Shown here piece by piece: positions 15,974 through 26,200 of a stretch of DNA of 64,000 nucleotides. Each line of letters starts with the position of its first letter. The first letter of the stretch is position 1. Origin of the DNA: Streptomyces sp. CB01373 (lineage in GTDB: Bacteria > Actinomycetota > Actinomycetes > Streptomycetales > Streptomycetaceae); NCBI RefSeq assembly GCF_002803075.1, contig NZ_NNBK01000020.1, forward strand, positions 1-64,000, in the 5' to 3' direction. The position numbers were made by a program, and so were the translations under genes. The notes beneath the pieces were generated by a model. It did not search any database. It had not been told where the DNA came from and saw only the letters and a program-made list of their open reading frames with translations.

Positions 15974-17845
15974 ATGAAGACACACGATCAGCACGGCAGA
16001 GGACGTACCGGCCCCCGGTTGAAGGGGACACGGCTCCTCGCCGCGGGCGCCGCCGCCCTCGTCCTCACGGCCGGGCTCGCGACCCCCCTCGCTCCGGCCG
16101 CGCCGCAGGCCCACGCCGCGGAGAGCGCGCAGGGCAAGAAGGTCCTCACGGTCGCCGTCGCGCAGAGCGTCGACTCGCTCAGTCCCTTCCTCGCGGGACG
16201 TCTGCTCAGCACGAGCGTCCACCGGCTGATGTACGAGTACCTGACCAACTACGACCCCAAGGACGCCCACGTCGTCCCGGCCCTGGCCACCAAGTGGGAG
16301 CCGTCGCCGGACAAGCTGACCTGGACGTACACGATCCGCTCGAACTCCAAGTGGTCGGACGGGCAGCAGGCCACCGCCGAGGACGCGGCGTGGACGCTCA
16401 ACAAGATGATGACCGACGAGGGCGCTGCCACCGCCAACGGCAACTTCGTCACCAACTTCGCCGAGGTCACCGCGCCCAGCCCCACCCAGCTCGTGATCCG
16501 GCTGAAGAAGCCGCAGGCCACGATGACCGCGCTCGACGTGCCGATCGTGCCCAAGCACGTCTGGGAGAAGGTCGACGACTTCTCGAAGTTCAACAACGAC
16601 AAGAGCTTCCCGATCGTCGGCAACGGACCGTTCGTCCTGACCGACTACAAGCCCGACAGCTACGTGCGGCTGGAGGCCAACAAGAGCTTCTGGCGAGGCG
16701 CGCCGAAGTTCGACGAGCTGGTCTTCCGGTACTACAAGGACCAGGACGCCGCCGTCGCCGCGCTGCGCAAGGGCGAGGTCTCCTTCGTGGCGGGCTCGCC
16801 GGCCCTGACACCCGCTCAGGCCGCCTCACTCAAGGGCGCACAGAACATCCACGTCAACGAGGGCCCCGGCCGCCGCTTCTACGCCCTCGCCACCAACCCG
16901 GGCGCCCGGGCCAGGAACGGCAAGAAGTTCGGTGACGGCGACCCGTCCCTGCTGGACGAGCGGGTGCGGCACGCGCTGTTCATGGCGGTGGACCGGCAGG
17001 CCATCGTGGACAAGGTCTTCCAGGGCCACGCGGAGCAGGGCCAGGGCTACATCCCGCCGCGCTACGAGTCGTACTTCTGGAAGCCGTCGGCGGACCAGGA
17101 GCTGGCGTACGACCCGGCGAAGGCCGGCCGGCTCCTCGACGAGGCGGGCTACAAGGAGAACGCTGACGGCAAACGCGTCGGCAAGGACGGCAAGCCGCTG
17201 AACTACCGCGTGCTGTGCCACGCCACCGACCCCAACGACAAGGCGGTCGGCAAGTACCTCCAGGAGTGGTGGGGCAAGCTCGGCATCGGGGTCGAGCTCA
17301 ACTGCCTGGACAACGTGACCGATCCGTGGCTCGCGGGCAAGTACGACCTCGCCTTCGACGGCTGGTCCGTCAACCCTGACCCCGACTACGTGCTCTCCAT
17401 CCACACCTGCGCCGCGCTCCCGGCGACCCCGAAGGACACCGACGCCACCGACGACTTCATCTGCGACAAGAAGTACGACGAGCTGTACGCCCAGCAGTTG
17501 GCGGAGTACGACCCCGCCAAGCGGGCGGACCTGGTCAAGCAGATGGAGTCGCGGCTGTACGACCTCGGGTACATGAACGTCATGGCCTATCCGAACGCCG
17601 TCGAGGCCTACCGCACGGACCAGATCGAGTCGATCACGACCATGCCGTCCAAGGCGGGCAACATCTACGGCCAGGACGGCTACTGGAGCTGGTGGTCGGC
17701 CGTTCCGGCGAACTCCGACGATTCCTCGGGCGGTTCCACGTCGACGGGCGTCATCATCGCGATCGTCGCCGGCGTCGTCGTCCTCGGCGGCCTCGCGGCG
17801 CTCTTCGCGGTGCGCCGCCGGGCAACAGCAGAAGACCGCGAATAG
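15974..17845 (+). CDS. ABC transporter substrate-binding protein, family 5 (peptide/nickel type), C-terminally anchored
   Basis: Extracellular solute-binding protein of 623 aa. It has a signal peptide (about residues 16-49, ending APQAHA|AES) and a full SBP_bac_5 fold with motifs such as LTWTYTIRSNSKWSDGQ and a central peptide-binding region. It lacks the lipobox cysteine usual for Gram-positive binding proteins. Instead a Ser/Gly linker leads to a transmembrane helix (about 592-613, GVIIAIVAGVVVLGG) and a basic stop-transfer tail (VRRR), so it is held at the membrane by its C-terminus. It is the first gene of a five-gene dipeptide/oligopeptide importer operon. The exact substrate is unknown. 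Confidence 0.88.
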   Translation: MKTHDQHGRGRTGPRLKGTRLLAAGAAALVLTAGLATPLAPAAPQAHAAESAQGKKVLTVAVAQSVDSLSPFLAGRLLSTSVHRLMYEYLTNYDPKDAHVVPALATKWEPSPDKLTWTYTIRSNSKWSDGQQATAEDAAWTLNKMMTDEGAATANGNFVTNFAEVTAPSPTQLVIRLKKPQATMTALDVPIVPKHVWEKVDDFSKFNNDKSFPIVGNGPFVLTDYKPDSYVRLEANKSFWRGAPKFDELVFRYYKDQDAAVAALRKGEVSFVAGSPALTPAQAASLKGAQNIHVNEGPGRRFYALATNPGARARNGKKFGDGDPSLLDERVRHALFMAVDRQAIVDKVFQGHAEQGQGYIPPRYESYFWKPSADQELAYDPAKAGRLLDEAGYKENADGKRVGKDGKPLNYRVLCHATDPNDKAVGKYLQEWWGKLGIGVELNCLDNVTDPWLAGKYDLAFDGWSVNPDPDYVLSIHTCAALPATPKDTDATDDFICDKKYDELYAQQLAEYDPAKRADLVKQMESRLYDLGYMNVMAYPNAVEAYRTDQIESITTMPSKAGNIYGQDGYWSWWSAVPANSDDSSGGSTSTGVIIAIVAGVVVLGGLAALFAVRRRATAEDRE

Positions 17846-17858
17846 GCAGTGAGCGCAC

Positions 17859-18932
17859 ATGACCGCTGAAGCGACACCCGCGCTGGCCGAAGGGCCCGCC
17901 GCCGATCCGGGGAAGTCCGGACCGGCGGCGGGCCGCGGCCCCCGGGCGCGGACCGGTACCGCCTATCTGCGGTACGCGGCGGGCAAGCTGGCCGGTGCGG
18001 CCGTGTCCCTGCTCGCCGTCCTCGTCACCAGTTTCTTCCTCTTCCGGCTGATCCCGGGCGACCCGGTGAAGTTCATGACCGCCGGCCGGCCGGTCTCCGC
18101 GCAGCAGCTCGCCGCCTACCGGCGGGAGTTCGGGCTCGACCTGCCGATGTGGCGGCAGTTCACGGACTACTGCGGCAAGGCGCTGACCGGGGACCTGGGA
18201 ACCTCGTACCAGTTCCGCACACCGGTCATCGACAAGATCACCGAGGCGCTGCCGAACACCCTGCTGCTGACCGGTACGGCCTTCGTGCTCTACACCACCC
18301 TCGGGGTTCTCCTCGGCACCCGCTCCGCCTGGCGGCACGGGAAGCTCGGCGACCGCGTCAACACGGGGCTGGCGCTGACGCTCTACTCGATTCCCGCGTT
18401 CTGGCTGGGACTGCTGCTCATCATCGTGCTCTCGGTCGGCGTGGGCCCGGTCCCGGGCCTGTTCCCGACCGGGGGCATGGAGTCGGGCGGCAAGGAGGGC
18501 TTCGCGTACGCCGTCGACGTCGCCCACCACCTCGTGCTGCCGGTGGTGACGCTGGTCGCGGTCGAGTACGGGCAGACGTTGCTGGTAACGCGGTCGGCGC
18601 TGCTGGACGAGATGGGCAGCGACTATCTGACGACCGCGCGCGCCAAGGGACTTCGCGACGATCTCGTACGACGGCGGCACGCCGTGCCGAACGCGCTGCT
18701 GCCGACCGTGACGCTGATCTTCGTCAATCTGGGGCGGACGGTCGCGGGAGTGATCCTCGTCGAGACCGTGTTCTCCTGGCCCGGCCTGGGCGGACTGTTC
18801 TACCAGGCGCTGAGCGTGCCCGATCTGCCGCTGGTGCAGGGGCTGTTCTTCGTCTTCGCCGCGGCGGTGATCCTGATGAACACCCTTGCCGACGTCCTGT
18901 ATCCGCTGCTCGACCCGAGGGTGGGACGATGA
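17859..18932 (+). CDS. Peptide-type ABC transporter permease (DppB/OppB family)
   Basis: Inner-membrane permease of 357 aa. A hydrophilic N-terminal extension of about 40 residues precedes six predicted membrane segments. It has the DppB hallmark LIPGDPVKFM near residue 65 and the EAA-loop sequence DYLTTARAKGLRDD near residue 253, which contacts the ATPases. The ATG follows the binding-protein stop by 13 nt. Its stop overlaps the next permease start (ATGA), which indicates translational coupling in one operon. Confidence 0.92.
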   Translation: MTAEATPALAEGPAADPGKSGPAAGRGPRARTGTAYLRYAAGKLAGAAVSLLAVLVTSFFLFRLIPGDPVKFMTAGRPVSAQQLAAYRREFGLDLPMWRQFTDYCGKALTGDLGTSYQFRTPVIDKITEALPNTLLLTGTAFVLYTTLGVLLGTRSAWRHGKLGDRVNTGLALTLYSIPAFWLGLLLIIVLSVGVGPVPGLFPTGGMESGGKEGFAYAVDVAHHLVLPVVTLVAVEYGQTLLVTRSALLDEMGSDYLTTARAKGLRDDLVRRRHAVPNALLPTVTLIFVNLGRTVAGVILVETVFSWPGLGGLFYQALSVPDLPLVQGLFFVFAAAVILMNTLADVLYPLLDPRVGR

Positions 18933-19885
18933 CCGCCGACACCACCGCGACCGCCGGCCCGGACCGGGCGCCCGACCCCGATCCCGATCCCGGCCCCGGC
19001 CCGCGCGCGCTCGCCAGGCAGCGCCGCCGGGCCTCGGTCGTCCGCTTCTGGAGGCAGTACCGGACTCACCGGGCGGGCCTGGTGGGGCTCGCCGCGCTCG
19101 TGCTGTGCGCGCTGGTCGCGCTGACCGCGCCGCTGACCGTCGGGGCGGACGTGCGGAGCGTGACCGACGCGCCCGGCAGGCCGCTGGAGAGTCCGAGCGC
19201 CCACTTCCCGCTGGGCACCGACCAGTTCGGGAGGAACCTGCTGGGCCTTCTGATCTGGGGCTCGCGCGTCTCGCTGCTGGTCGGGCTGCTCGCCGCCGTG
19301 CTGTCGGTGGCGATCGGCGCGGTCATCGGCATCACCGCCGGGCACTTCCGCGGCTGGTACGCCACGGTGATCATGCGGGTCACCGACTGGTTCCTGGTGA
19401 TGCCGACGCTGGTGCTCGCCATCGCGCTGGCCACCGTCATGTCCCGCTCGCTGGGCACGATCATCCTGGCGATCGGCGTCACCACCTGGCCGACCACCGC
19501 CCGGCTGGTGCGGGCGCAGACGCTGGCGGTGGAGTCGCGGCCGTACATCGAGCGGGCCAAGGCGCTCGGCGGCGGCCACTGGCACGTGATGTCCCGGCAT
19601 GTGCTGCCCAACGTCATGCCGCTGGTGCTCGCGCAGACCACCCTGATCATCTCCTCGGCGATCCTGGCGGAGGCGACGCTCGCCTTCCTCGGGCTCGGCG
19701 ACCCGACGCTCGTCTCCTGGGGCGGGCTGCTCCAGGACGCGCGCGAGGCCGGCGCGGTCAGCTCCGGCGACTGGTGGTATCTGGTGCCGCCGGGCATCGC
19801 CATCGCGGTCGTCGCGCTGGCGTTCACCCTGTGCGGGCGGGCCGTCGAAGCCGTTCTCAACCCCAGGCTGGGGGTGTCCCGTTGA
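18929..19885 (+). CDS. Peptide-type ABC transporter permease (DppC/OppC family)
   Basis: Second permease, 318 aa, with the family N-terminal segment RFWRQYRTHRAGLVGL and the HFPLGTDQFGRNLLGLLIWGSR signature typical of DppC, cut here into two recognisable parts by a variable loop. The EAA loop is ESRPYIERAKALGGGHWHV. An unusual Pro/Asp/Gly-rich leader (about residues 12-25) precedes the first membrane helix. It overlaps the upstream permease by 4 nt, and the next gene starts with a TTG inside its stop codon, so all five genes are probably translated as a unit. Confidence 0.92.
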   Translation: MTADTTATAGPDRAPDPDPDPGPGPRALARQRRRASVVRFWRQYRTHRAGLVGLAALVLCALVALTAPLTVGADVRSVTDAPGRPLESPSAHFPLGTDQFGRNLLGLLIWGSRVSLLVGLLAAVLSVAIGAVIGITAGHFRGWYATVIMRVTDWFLVMPTLVLAIALATVMSRSLGTIILAIGVTTWPTTARLVRAQTLAVESRPYIERAKALGGGHWHVMSRHVLPNVMPLVLAQTTLIISSAILAEATLAFLGLGDPTLVSWGGLLQDAREAGAVSSGDWWYLVPPGIAIAVVALAFTLCGRAVEAVLNPRLGVSR

Positions 19886-20916
19886 GTCTCCTCGAAGTGC
19901 GCGACCTGGAAGTGGCGTACGCGTCGGGGGCCGCCGCCGTGCGCGGGGTGGACCTCACGCTCGCCGCCGGCGAGAAGCTCGGCATCGCGGGCGAGTCCGG
20001 CTGCGGCAAGTCCACACTGGCGCTGGCGCTGCTGCGGCTGCTGCCGGCCGGGACCCGGGTCGGCGGCGAGATCCTGCTCGACGGCGAGGACGTGCTGGCC
20101 ATGAAGTGGGGCCGGGTGCGGGCGGTCCGCTGGGCGGGGGCGTCGATCGTCTTCCAGGGCGCGATGCACTCGCTCAACGCCGTGCACCGCGTCGGCGACC
20201 AGATCGCCGAGCCGATCCTGCTGCACCGCAAGGCCACGCCGGCCGACGCGCGGAAGAAGACCGGTGAACTGCTTGAGCAGGTGGGGCTGCCCGCCGCGCG
20301 GGCCGGCGCCTACCCGCACGAGCTGTCCGGCGGACAGCGCCAGCGCGTGATGATCGCGATGGCGCTGGCCTGCGACCCTCGGCTGGTCGTCGCCGACGAG
20401 CCCACCACCGCGCTCGACGTGATGATCCAGGCGCAGATCCTGCGCCTGATCGAACGGCTCGTGAGCGAGCAGGACCTGGGCCTGCTCATGATCAGCCATG
20501 ACCTCGCCGTGCTGGCCGACACCTGCGACCGGCTCGCGGTCATGTACGCGGGCCGCGTGGTGGAGGAGGGCCCGGCCGGGCAGGTCTACGAGGACGCCCG
20601 GCATCCCTACGGCAAGGCCCTGTCGGACGCCTTCCCCCGGATCGGCGACCCGGCGTCCCGCTTCGCTCCCCGCGGTCTGGCGGGCGATCCGCCGGACCCG
20701 TCCGCCGTCCCCTCCGGCTGCGCCTTCCACCCGCGCTGCCCGGTCGCCCTCGACCTGTGCGGCACCCAGGACCAGTTCCTGAGGGAGGCCGGTCCGCGAC
20801 GGCGGGCGGCCTGCGTCCACGTGGACGCGGAGGCGGAGGCGGGGACGCCGGAAGCGGAGGCGGGGACGCCGGAAGCGGAGACGACGGAGGACGACGTGAG
20901 GAGCGGCACGCCATGA
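19882..20916 (+). CDS. Peptide-type ABC transporter ATP-binding protein (DppD family)
   Basis: Cytosolic ATPase of 344 aa. Walker A is GESGCGKST at residues 37-45, the ABC signature is LSGGQRQR, Walker B is LVVADEPTTALD, and the H-loop is in MISHDLAVL. A C-terminal oligopeptide-transporter extension contains the cysteine cluster CAFHPRCPVALDLC. I chose the TTG start at 19882, which overlaps the previous stop as TTGA, because the protein then begins SLLEVRDLEV as is normal for the family. The C-terminus carries an acidic EAEAGTPEAEAGTPEAE repeat that is not part of the usual fold. Confidence 0.9.
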   Translation: MSLLEVRDLEVAYASGAAAVRGVDLTLAAGEKLGIAGESGCGKSTLALALLRLLPAGTRVGGEILLDGEDVLAMKWGRVRAVRWAGASIVFQGAMHSLNAVHRVGDQIAEPILLHRKATPADARKKTGELLEQVGLPAARAGAYPHELSGGQRQRVMIAMALACDPRLVVADEPTTALDVMIQAQILRLIERLVSEQDLGLLMISHDLAVLADTCDRLAVMYAGRVVEEGPAGQVYEDARHPYGKALSDAFPRIGDPASRFAPRGLAGDPPDPSAVPSGCAFHPRCPVALDLCGTQDQFLREAGPRRRAACVHVDAEAEAGTPEAEAGTPEAETTEDDVRSGTP

Positions 20917-21965
20917 CCACATCCGCGCTGCTGAGCGTCGAAGGGCTGCGGGTCGTGTTCCCCGGTCGGCACGGCGGGCCCGCGGCCCGCGCCGTGGACG
21001 GGGTCGACCTCGACATCCGGCGCGGCGAGATCGTGGCGCTGGTCGGCGAGTCGGGCTGCGGCAAGACGACCCTGGCCCGCTCCCTGCTCGGTCTGGTGCC
21101 GCCGACCGCGGGCCGCGTCACGTTCGACGGTGCCCCGCTCGACTACTCCTCCCGCGCGCTGAAGGCGTACCGCAAGCGGGCCCAACTGGTGCTCCAGGAC
21201 CCGAACGGCTCGCTCAACCCACGGCACACGGTGTACGACGCCGTGGCCGAGGGGCTGCGCGTCCACGGATACCGCGGGGACGAGCGGGCGGCCGTCGCCG
21301 GGGCCCTGGCACGGGCGGGGCTGCGACCGCCCGAGCGTTTCTTCCTGCGCTACCCGCACGAGCTGTCCGGCGGTCAGCGCCAGCGCGTGGTCATCGCGGG
21401 CGCCCTGGTCCTGGAGCCCGAACTCCTCGTCGCCGACGAGCCAGTGGCCTCCCTGGACGCCTCGGTGCGCGGCGAGATCCTCGCCCTGCTGCTGCGGCTG
21501 CGCGCCGAACTCGGCCTGTCCGCGCTGGTGGTGACGCACGACCTGGGGCTGGCCTGGAACATCGCCGACCGGGTCGCGGTGATGTACCTCGGCCGGATCG
21601 TGGAGACCGGTGAGGTGGAGCAGGTCCTGACCGCTCCCCGGCACCCCTACACCCGGGCCCTGTTGTCCGTCCTGCCCGAGGCGCCCGGGAAACCGGTCGT
21701 CCTGACGGGTGAGCCCCCGGACCCGTCCCGGATCCCCTCCGGCTGCCGCTTCCACGTCCGCTGCCAGGTCCTCGCGGACGGCGACGCGGAACGGGCGGGC
21801 GTGGCGGACGCGTGCCGCGGCCGGGACCTGCAGATCCTGCACGGGGGCGGGGAAGCGCAGGTGGCATGCCACTGGGCGCGCGCCGTGACCGTGCCCGGGG
21901 AAGAGACCGGGCCACAGGCGGTGGCAGAGGCGCGGACGGAGGCGGGCACGGAGGCAGAGGCGTAG
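20913..21965 (+). CDS. Peptide-type ABC transporter ATP-binding protein (DppF family)
   Basis: Second ATPase of the importer, 350 aa. Walker A is GESGCGKTT near residue 46, the signature is LSGGQRQRVV, Walker B is LLVADEPVASLDASV, and the C-terminal oligopeptide domain has CRFHVRC and an ACRG cysteine region. Its ATG overlaps the DppD-like stop as ATGA. The C-terminal end is a low-complexity Ala/Glu/Thr tail. The gene stops exactly where the 7-bp repeat array begins. Confidence 0.92.
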   Translation: MTTSALLSVEGLRVVFPGRHGGPAARAVDGVDLDIRRGEIVALVGESGCGKTTLARSLLGLVPPTAGRVTFDGAPLDYSSRALKAYRKRAQLVLQDPNGSLNPRHTVYDAVAEGLRVHGYRGDERAAVAGALARAGLRPPERFFLRYPHELSGGQRQRVVIAGALVLEPELLVADEPVASLDASVRGEILALLLRLRAELGLSALVVTHDLGLAWNIADRVAVMYLGRIVETGEVEQVLTAPRHPYTRALLSVLPEAPGKPVVLTGEPPDPSRIPSGCRFHVRCQVLADGDAERAGVADACRGRDLQILHGGGEAQVACHWARAVTVPGEETGPQAVAEARTEAGTEAEA

Positions 21966-22076
21966 GCCGGTCGCCGGTCGCCGGTCGCCGGTCGCCGGTC
22001 GCCGGTCGCCGGTCGCCGGTCGCCGGTCGCCGGTCGCCGGTCGCCGGTCGCCGGTCGCCGGTCGCCGGTCGCCGGT
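21966..22076. repeat. 15 perfect tandem copies of a 7-bp repeat
   Basis: The unit GCCGGTC is repeated fifteen times without a single change, followed by a partial GCCGGT (111 bp in all). It starts on the base after the DppF-like stop codon and ends 35 bp before the ribF stop, in the gap between two convergent genes. It is non-coding as I read it. Arrays of this kind vary in copy number through slippage. I see no strong hairpin formed by the unit. Confidence 0.97.
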
Positions 22077-22111
22077 GAGGTTACCGGCGGCTGAGCGACC
22101 CGAGGGTCCGG

Positions 22112-23068
22112 CTACGCCGTCTTCGCGTCCTGTGCGACGATCCGCCGGCACTTCTCGACGTCCTCGGCCATCGTCTCCAGGAAGGCCTCCAGCGAGTCGA
22201 ACTTGGCCTGGCCGCGGACGAAGTCCAGGAAGTCGACGCCGACGTGCAGTCCGTACAGGTCGAGGCCCACCCGGTCGATGGCGTACGCCTCCACCGTGCG
22301 CTCGGTGCCGTCGAACTGCGGGTTCGTGCCCACGGAGATCGCGGCGGGCATCACCTCGCCCTGGGCGTGCAGATAGCCGGCGTAGACGCCGTCGGCGGGG
22401 ATCGCGGTGTGCGGGAGGGTCTCGACGTTGGCCGTGGGGAAGCCCAGTTCGCGGCCGCGCTGGGCACCGCGGACCACGACGCCCTCCACCCGGTGCGGGC
22501 GGCCCAGGATCTCCCCGGCGCCCCGGACGTCGCCCTCGGCGACCAGACGGCGGGTCAGGGTCGAGGAGAACGGCTCGCCGCCGCCCGCCTCTCCGGTGAC
22601 GTACAGGTCGACGACCTCGACCTCGAAGTCGTAGGTCTTGCCCTGGTCGGCCAGAAACTCGACGTTGCCTGCGGCCTTGTGCCCGAAGCGGAAGTTGGGG
22701 CCCTCGACGACCGCTTTGGCGTGCAGCTTGTCGACCAGCACCTTGACGACGAAGTCCGCCGGGGACAGCTTCGAGAACTCGGCGGTGAAGGGCAGCACGA
22801 GGACCGCGTCCACGCCCAGCCCGGCCATCAGCTCGGCCCGGCGGTGGTGGGGGGCGAGCAGCGGCGGGTGGCTGCCGGGGCGCACGACCTCGCTGGGGTG
22901 CGGGTCGAAGGTGACGACGACGGCAGGGACGCCCAGGTCGCGGGCGCGGTCCACGGCGTGCTCGATGATCAGCTGGTGTCCGCGGTGGACTCCGTCGTAG
23001 GAGCCGATGGTGACGACGCTGCGCCCCCAGTCCTGGGGGATGTCCTCCAAGCCACGCCAGCGCTGCAC
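22112..23068 (-). CDS. ribF: Bifunctional riboflavin kinase / FAD synthetase
   Basis: Converts riboflavin to FMN and FMN to FAD. The protein is 318 aa. The N-terminal nucleotidyltransferase domain has GSYDGVHRGHQ near residue 23 and FGHKAAGN. The C-terminal flavokinase domain has GRELGFPTANV and the GVYAGYLH segment. The GTG start at 23068 has GAGGAG 8 nt upstream and gives the usual Streptomyces length; in-frame sequence upstream is not conserved-looking. It is followed by the convergent ABC operon and the 7-bp repeat array. Confidence 0.95.
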   Translation of the reverse strand: MQRWRGLEDIPQDWGRSVVTIGSYDGVHRGHQLIIEHAVDRARDLGVPAVVVTFDPHPSEVVRPGSHPPLLAPHHRRAELMAGLGVDAVLVLPFTAEFSKLSPADFVVKVLVDKLHAKAVVEGPNFRFGHKAAGNVEFLADQGKTYDFEVEVVDLYVTGEAGGGEPFSSTLTRRLVAEGDVRGAGEILGRPHRVEGVVVRGAQRGRELGFPTANVETLPHTAIPADGVYAGYLHAQGEVMPAAISVGTNPQFDGTERTVEAYAIDRVGLDLYGLHVGVDFLDFVRGQAKFDSLEAFLETMAEDVEKCRRIVAQDAKTA

Positions 23069-23154
23069 TGTGACCGCTCCTCGTCGAACCCGTGTCCGTG
23101 TTGTTTCGGGTTGTCCTAGTTGTTTCCTGCTGCTTGTCCGCAGGTCTAAGGGTG

Positions 23155-23188
23155 CCATGCCCGGCGGTCACCGCCCGCACCGGCATGG
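23155..23188 (-). terminator. Hairpin after the protease-NTPase gene
   Basis: CCATGCCCGG (23155-23164) pairs with CCGGCATGG (23180-23188) with one bulge and further inner pairing. It lies 24 nt past the stop of the 1210-aa gene and before ribF on the same strand. Confidence 0.55.
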
Positions 23189-23212
23189 GCGGCTGTGATC
23201 CGGCGCACGTCG

Positions 23213-26200
23213 TCAGACGGGGACGGGTATGCCCGCCGTGTTCTCGATCGTCCGGCGGGCGCCGGGACCCACCACCACGGCCCAGTCCCGTGGGGCGTCG
23301 GTCAGCCAGCAGGCCACGCGGGCGGCGAAGCCGGGCACGTTCCGGCCCAGTTCCAGCAGGCTCCGGTCGAACAGGGCCGCGCCGTCGGGGGTACGGACGA
23401 GGAGCAGTCCGACGCGGTGGACCAGGCCGCGGAGGTCCTCCTCGGCGGTGGAGGCGGCGGCGCGCAGCACCGCGTCCAGGACGGCCGGGGTGTCCTCGTG
23501 GGCCAGGAGGAAGTCCAGCAGCTCCCGGCGCAGCGGGCGGGAGGCGGGGGCGCCGGGGGTTGCGAGGACGCCGGCCAGCGCGCGGCGCAGCCGCTCGCGG
23601 CCGTCGTGGGCCCGGTCGCCGACGCCCCCGCCCTCGACGCCCCTTCCGGCGTCGTCGCCGTCGAGGAGGCCCGCGACCAGGGGGAACAGCACCGATCGGG
23701 CGGCGGGGTCGTCGTCCAGGCGCTGGTCGACGTACGCCGCCACCGGCCCGGCGCCCTCCGGATGCCGTGTCACCGCCTCGCGCACCACGACGGCGACCCG
23801 GCGGGCGAGCGCGGGCGTGGCGGCCTCGCCCAGCGCGCGCAGGGCCTCACCGATGCCGGTGCCGGACCCGGTGCCGCTGTCGCCGCCGCTGCCGCGCCCG
23901 CCGGCGGTGTCCCGGCGCAGGCACGCGCCGATGGCGGCGAGGACCGCCTCGGGGTGGGTGGTCAGGGCGGGCGTCAGCGCGCTCGGCGGCAGGTGCCGGT
24001 CGCCCGCCGCGAAGTGCCGCAGTGCCCGCGGCAGATGGCGGGCGCGGGTGTGCGGATCCCGGACGAGAAGCGCGAGCGCGCCGCCGTGCAGCGCGGTGTC
24101 GGCGGGGCGGTCGAGCAGGGCGAGGGCGGCCTGGCACAGCAGTTCGCGGTCGGCCTCGGTGCGCGCCCGGGGCGCGGTGCGCAGGCCGTGGGCCAGGGCC
24201 TGCGTCCTCAGCGCGGGACGGTCGTCGTGCGCCCACCGGGCCACCGCACGGCACAGCGCGGACGGCTCCTCCTCGGCGAGCACGGCCAGCAGCTCCTCGG
24301 CGCGCGGGTGGGCGCACCCGGCCAGGGTGTCGGTGAGGTCGTCCAGGGCGCGGGCGCGGTGGGTGTGGAGCAGGGCCTGGGCGGCCGTGGCCACGGTGGC
24401 GTGCGGCGCGGCGGGCAGCGGACGCTCGTCGTCGAACCAGCGGGTGAGGTGCCGTTGCACGGCGGCGGGGTCGGCGGTGAGCAGGCGCGCGACGGCGTCC
24501 AGGTAGCGGGACGGGCGGCGGGCCCCGCCTCGTGTGTCCCGCGGTGCGCCGTCGGCGAGGACGAGGCGCCCGAGCAGGTCGCAGCGGTCGGCGTCGGACA
24601 GGTGCAGAACGGTCCAGAAACCCGGTCCGAAGCCGGTCGGCACGGGCAGGTCGCACTGCTGCCACACCACGATCCGCTCGGCGAGCAGCCGCAGCACACG
24701 GAGGTACGGTGTCGCGTCCGCCACGCGCAGCAGTGCGCCGGCGAGCAGCCGCGACGCCCACCAGCAGTGCGGGTCGGTGTCGAGGGCGCACAGCAACTCC
24801 TCGAGCCGGACGGCCAGTCGGCGGGTGCCGTGCTGGCGGGCCAGGAGAAGCAGGGCGTGCACGACGGGGCCGACGCGGTGGTGCGGAACGGGCTGCGGGG
24901 GCCGTGGCCCGCCGGGTGTGTGCCGGCGGTGGACCAGGACGCGCAGGGCCTCGTCCAGGTCGAGGTGGGTGCCCTGGACCCAGTCGGCGACCTCCTCGTG
25001 CGCGAAGCGGTAGCCGCTGCCCACCGGGACGAGCAGCCCCTCGGTGAGGACGGCCGCCGCCCAGCCGGTGCCGCCGCCGAGGCGGGCCGGGGCGGGTCCC
25101 CGGGGGAACAGCTCCTCGAACGCCGCCGGGGCCAGTTCCCCCGGGCCGAGGCTGCGGCGGGCGGCCTCGTGCACCTGGCCGGAGACCTTCGCCGCCAGGC
25201 GCCGTACGGCGGTGCCGCGCAGCCCGTTCTCCGCGGCGAGGCGGACGGCGATGCGCAGGCACATCAGGTCCAGGTGGGCCGCGAGGACGTCGTCACGGTC
25301 GAGCGGGGGGTGGCCGGCGGCGTCGGGGAGGGCGGCGCGCACCTCCGACAGGAGCCTGAGGGTGAGCGGGTGGCGGGCGGCGGCGTCCACCAGCGCGCCG
25401 TCCGGGATGCCGTGACGGGCGCGGGCCTCGTGGGCCTCGGCGGGGGTGAGGCCGCCGAGGGGCAGACAGGGCGGCAGGTGGCCGGTGACGCCGTCCGGGC
25501 CGGCCGGCGCCGTGACCGGGGTGTGGAGCAGGTCCGCCGGGAAGCACGCTCCGGCCGTCTCCCAGTACGCCTCCCGGCAGGCCACCACCAGCCGCGCCCC
25601 CGTGCCGCGCAGCCACTGCGCGGTTTGCTCGGTCCACTCGGGGAGCCGGTCGGCCAGGGCGGGCGGGATCTCCTCGGGGCCGTCGAGGAGGAGCAGGAGG
25701 GGGCGGCCGTGGGCGTGGGCGAGGCGGGCGACGCGTTCGGGGGTGAGGTCGGTGCGCTCGGTGGGCAGGGGTGCCCGGGCGGCCGCGACGATCCGGGCCG
25801 CCCGGTCCAGTGCCCGGCCCACCGCGTCCGCGACTGAGGCGTCGGTGCCCAGCAGATCGGCCCCGCGCAGCCACAGGGTGGGCGCGGGCGAGCCGCCGCG
25901 GGCACGGTGGCCGGCCAGCGCCGCGAGCTGAGTCGTACGGCCGCTTCCGGATTCCCCGACGAGCCCCAGCACGGCGGCCGGGCTGTCACCGAACGCTGCC
26001 AGCTCCCGCGCCACCTCGGCACGTTCGACCGGCCCGGCGGGCGTCCCGGGCCCGCTCGCCCGCGGGAGAGGGGACGGCAGGGCTCCGGCGGGACCGTCCT
26101 GGGCCAGGGAGGTGGCCGTGAGTTCGAGGACCGCGGCCAGGTTCAGGTCGGGGCCGTAGGCGGAGACCGTGGCCTCGTTGCGGGTGAGGAGGTCGGAGAG

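Noticed and set aside
21966..22076. 7-bp array considered as CRISPR or as a terminator
   Set aside because: Units are contiguous without spacers, too short for CRISPR, and do not form a clear stem-loop.
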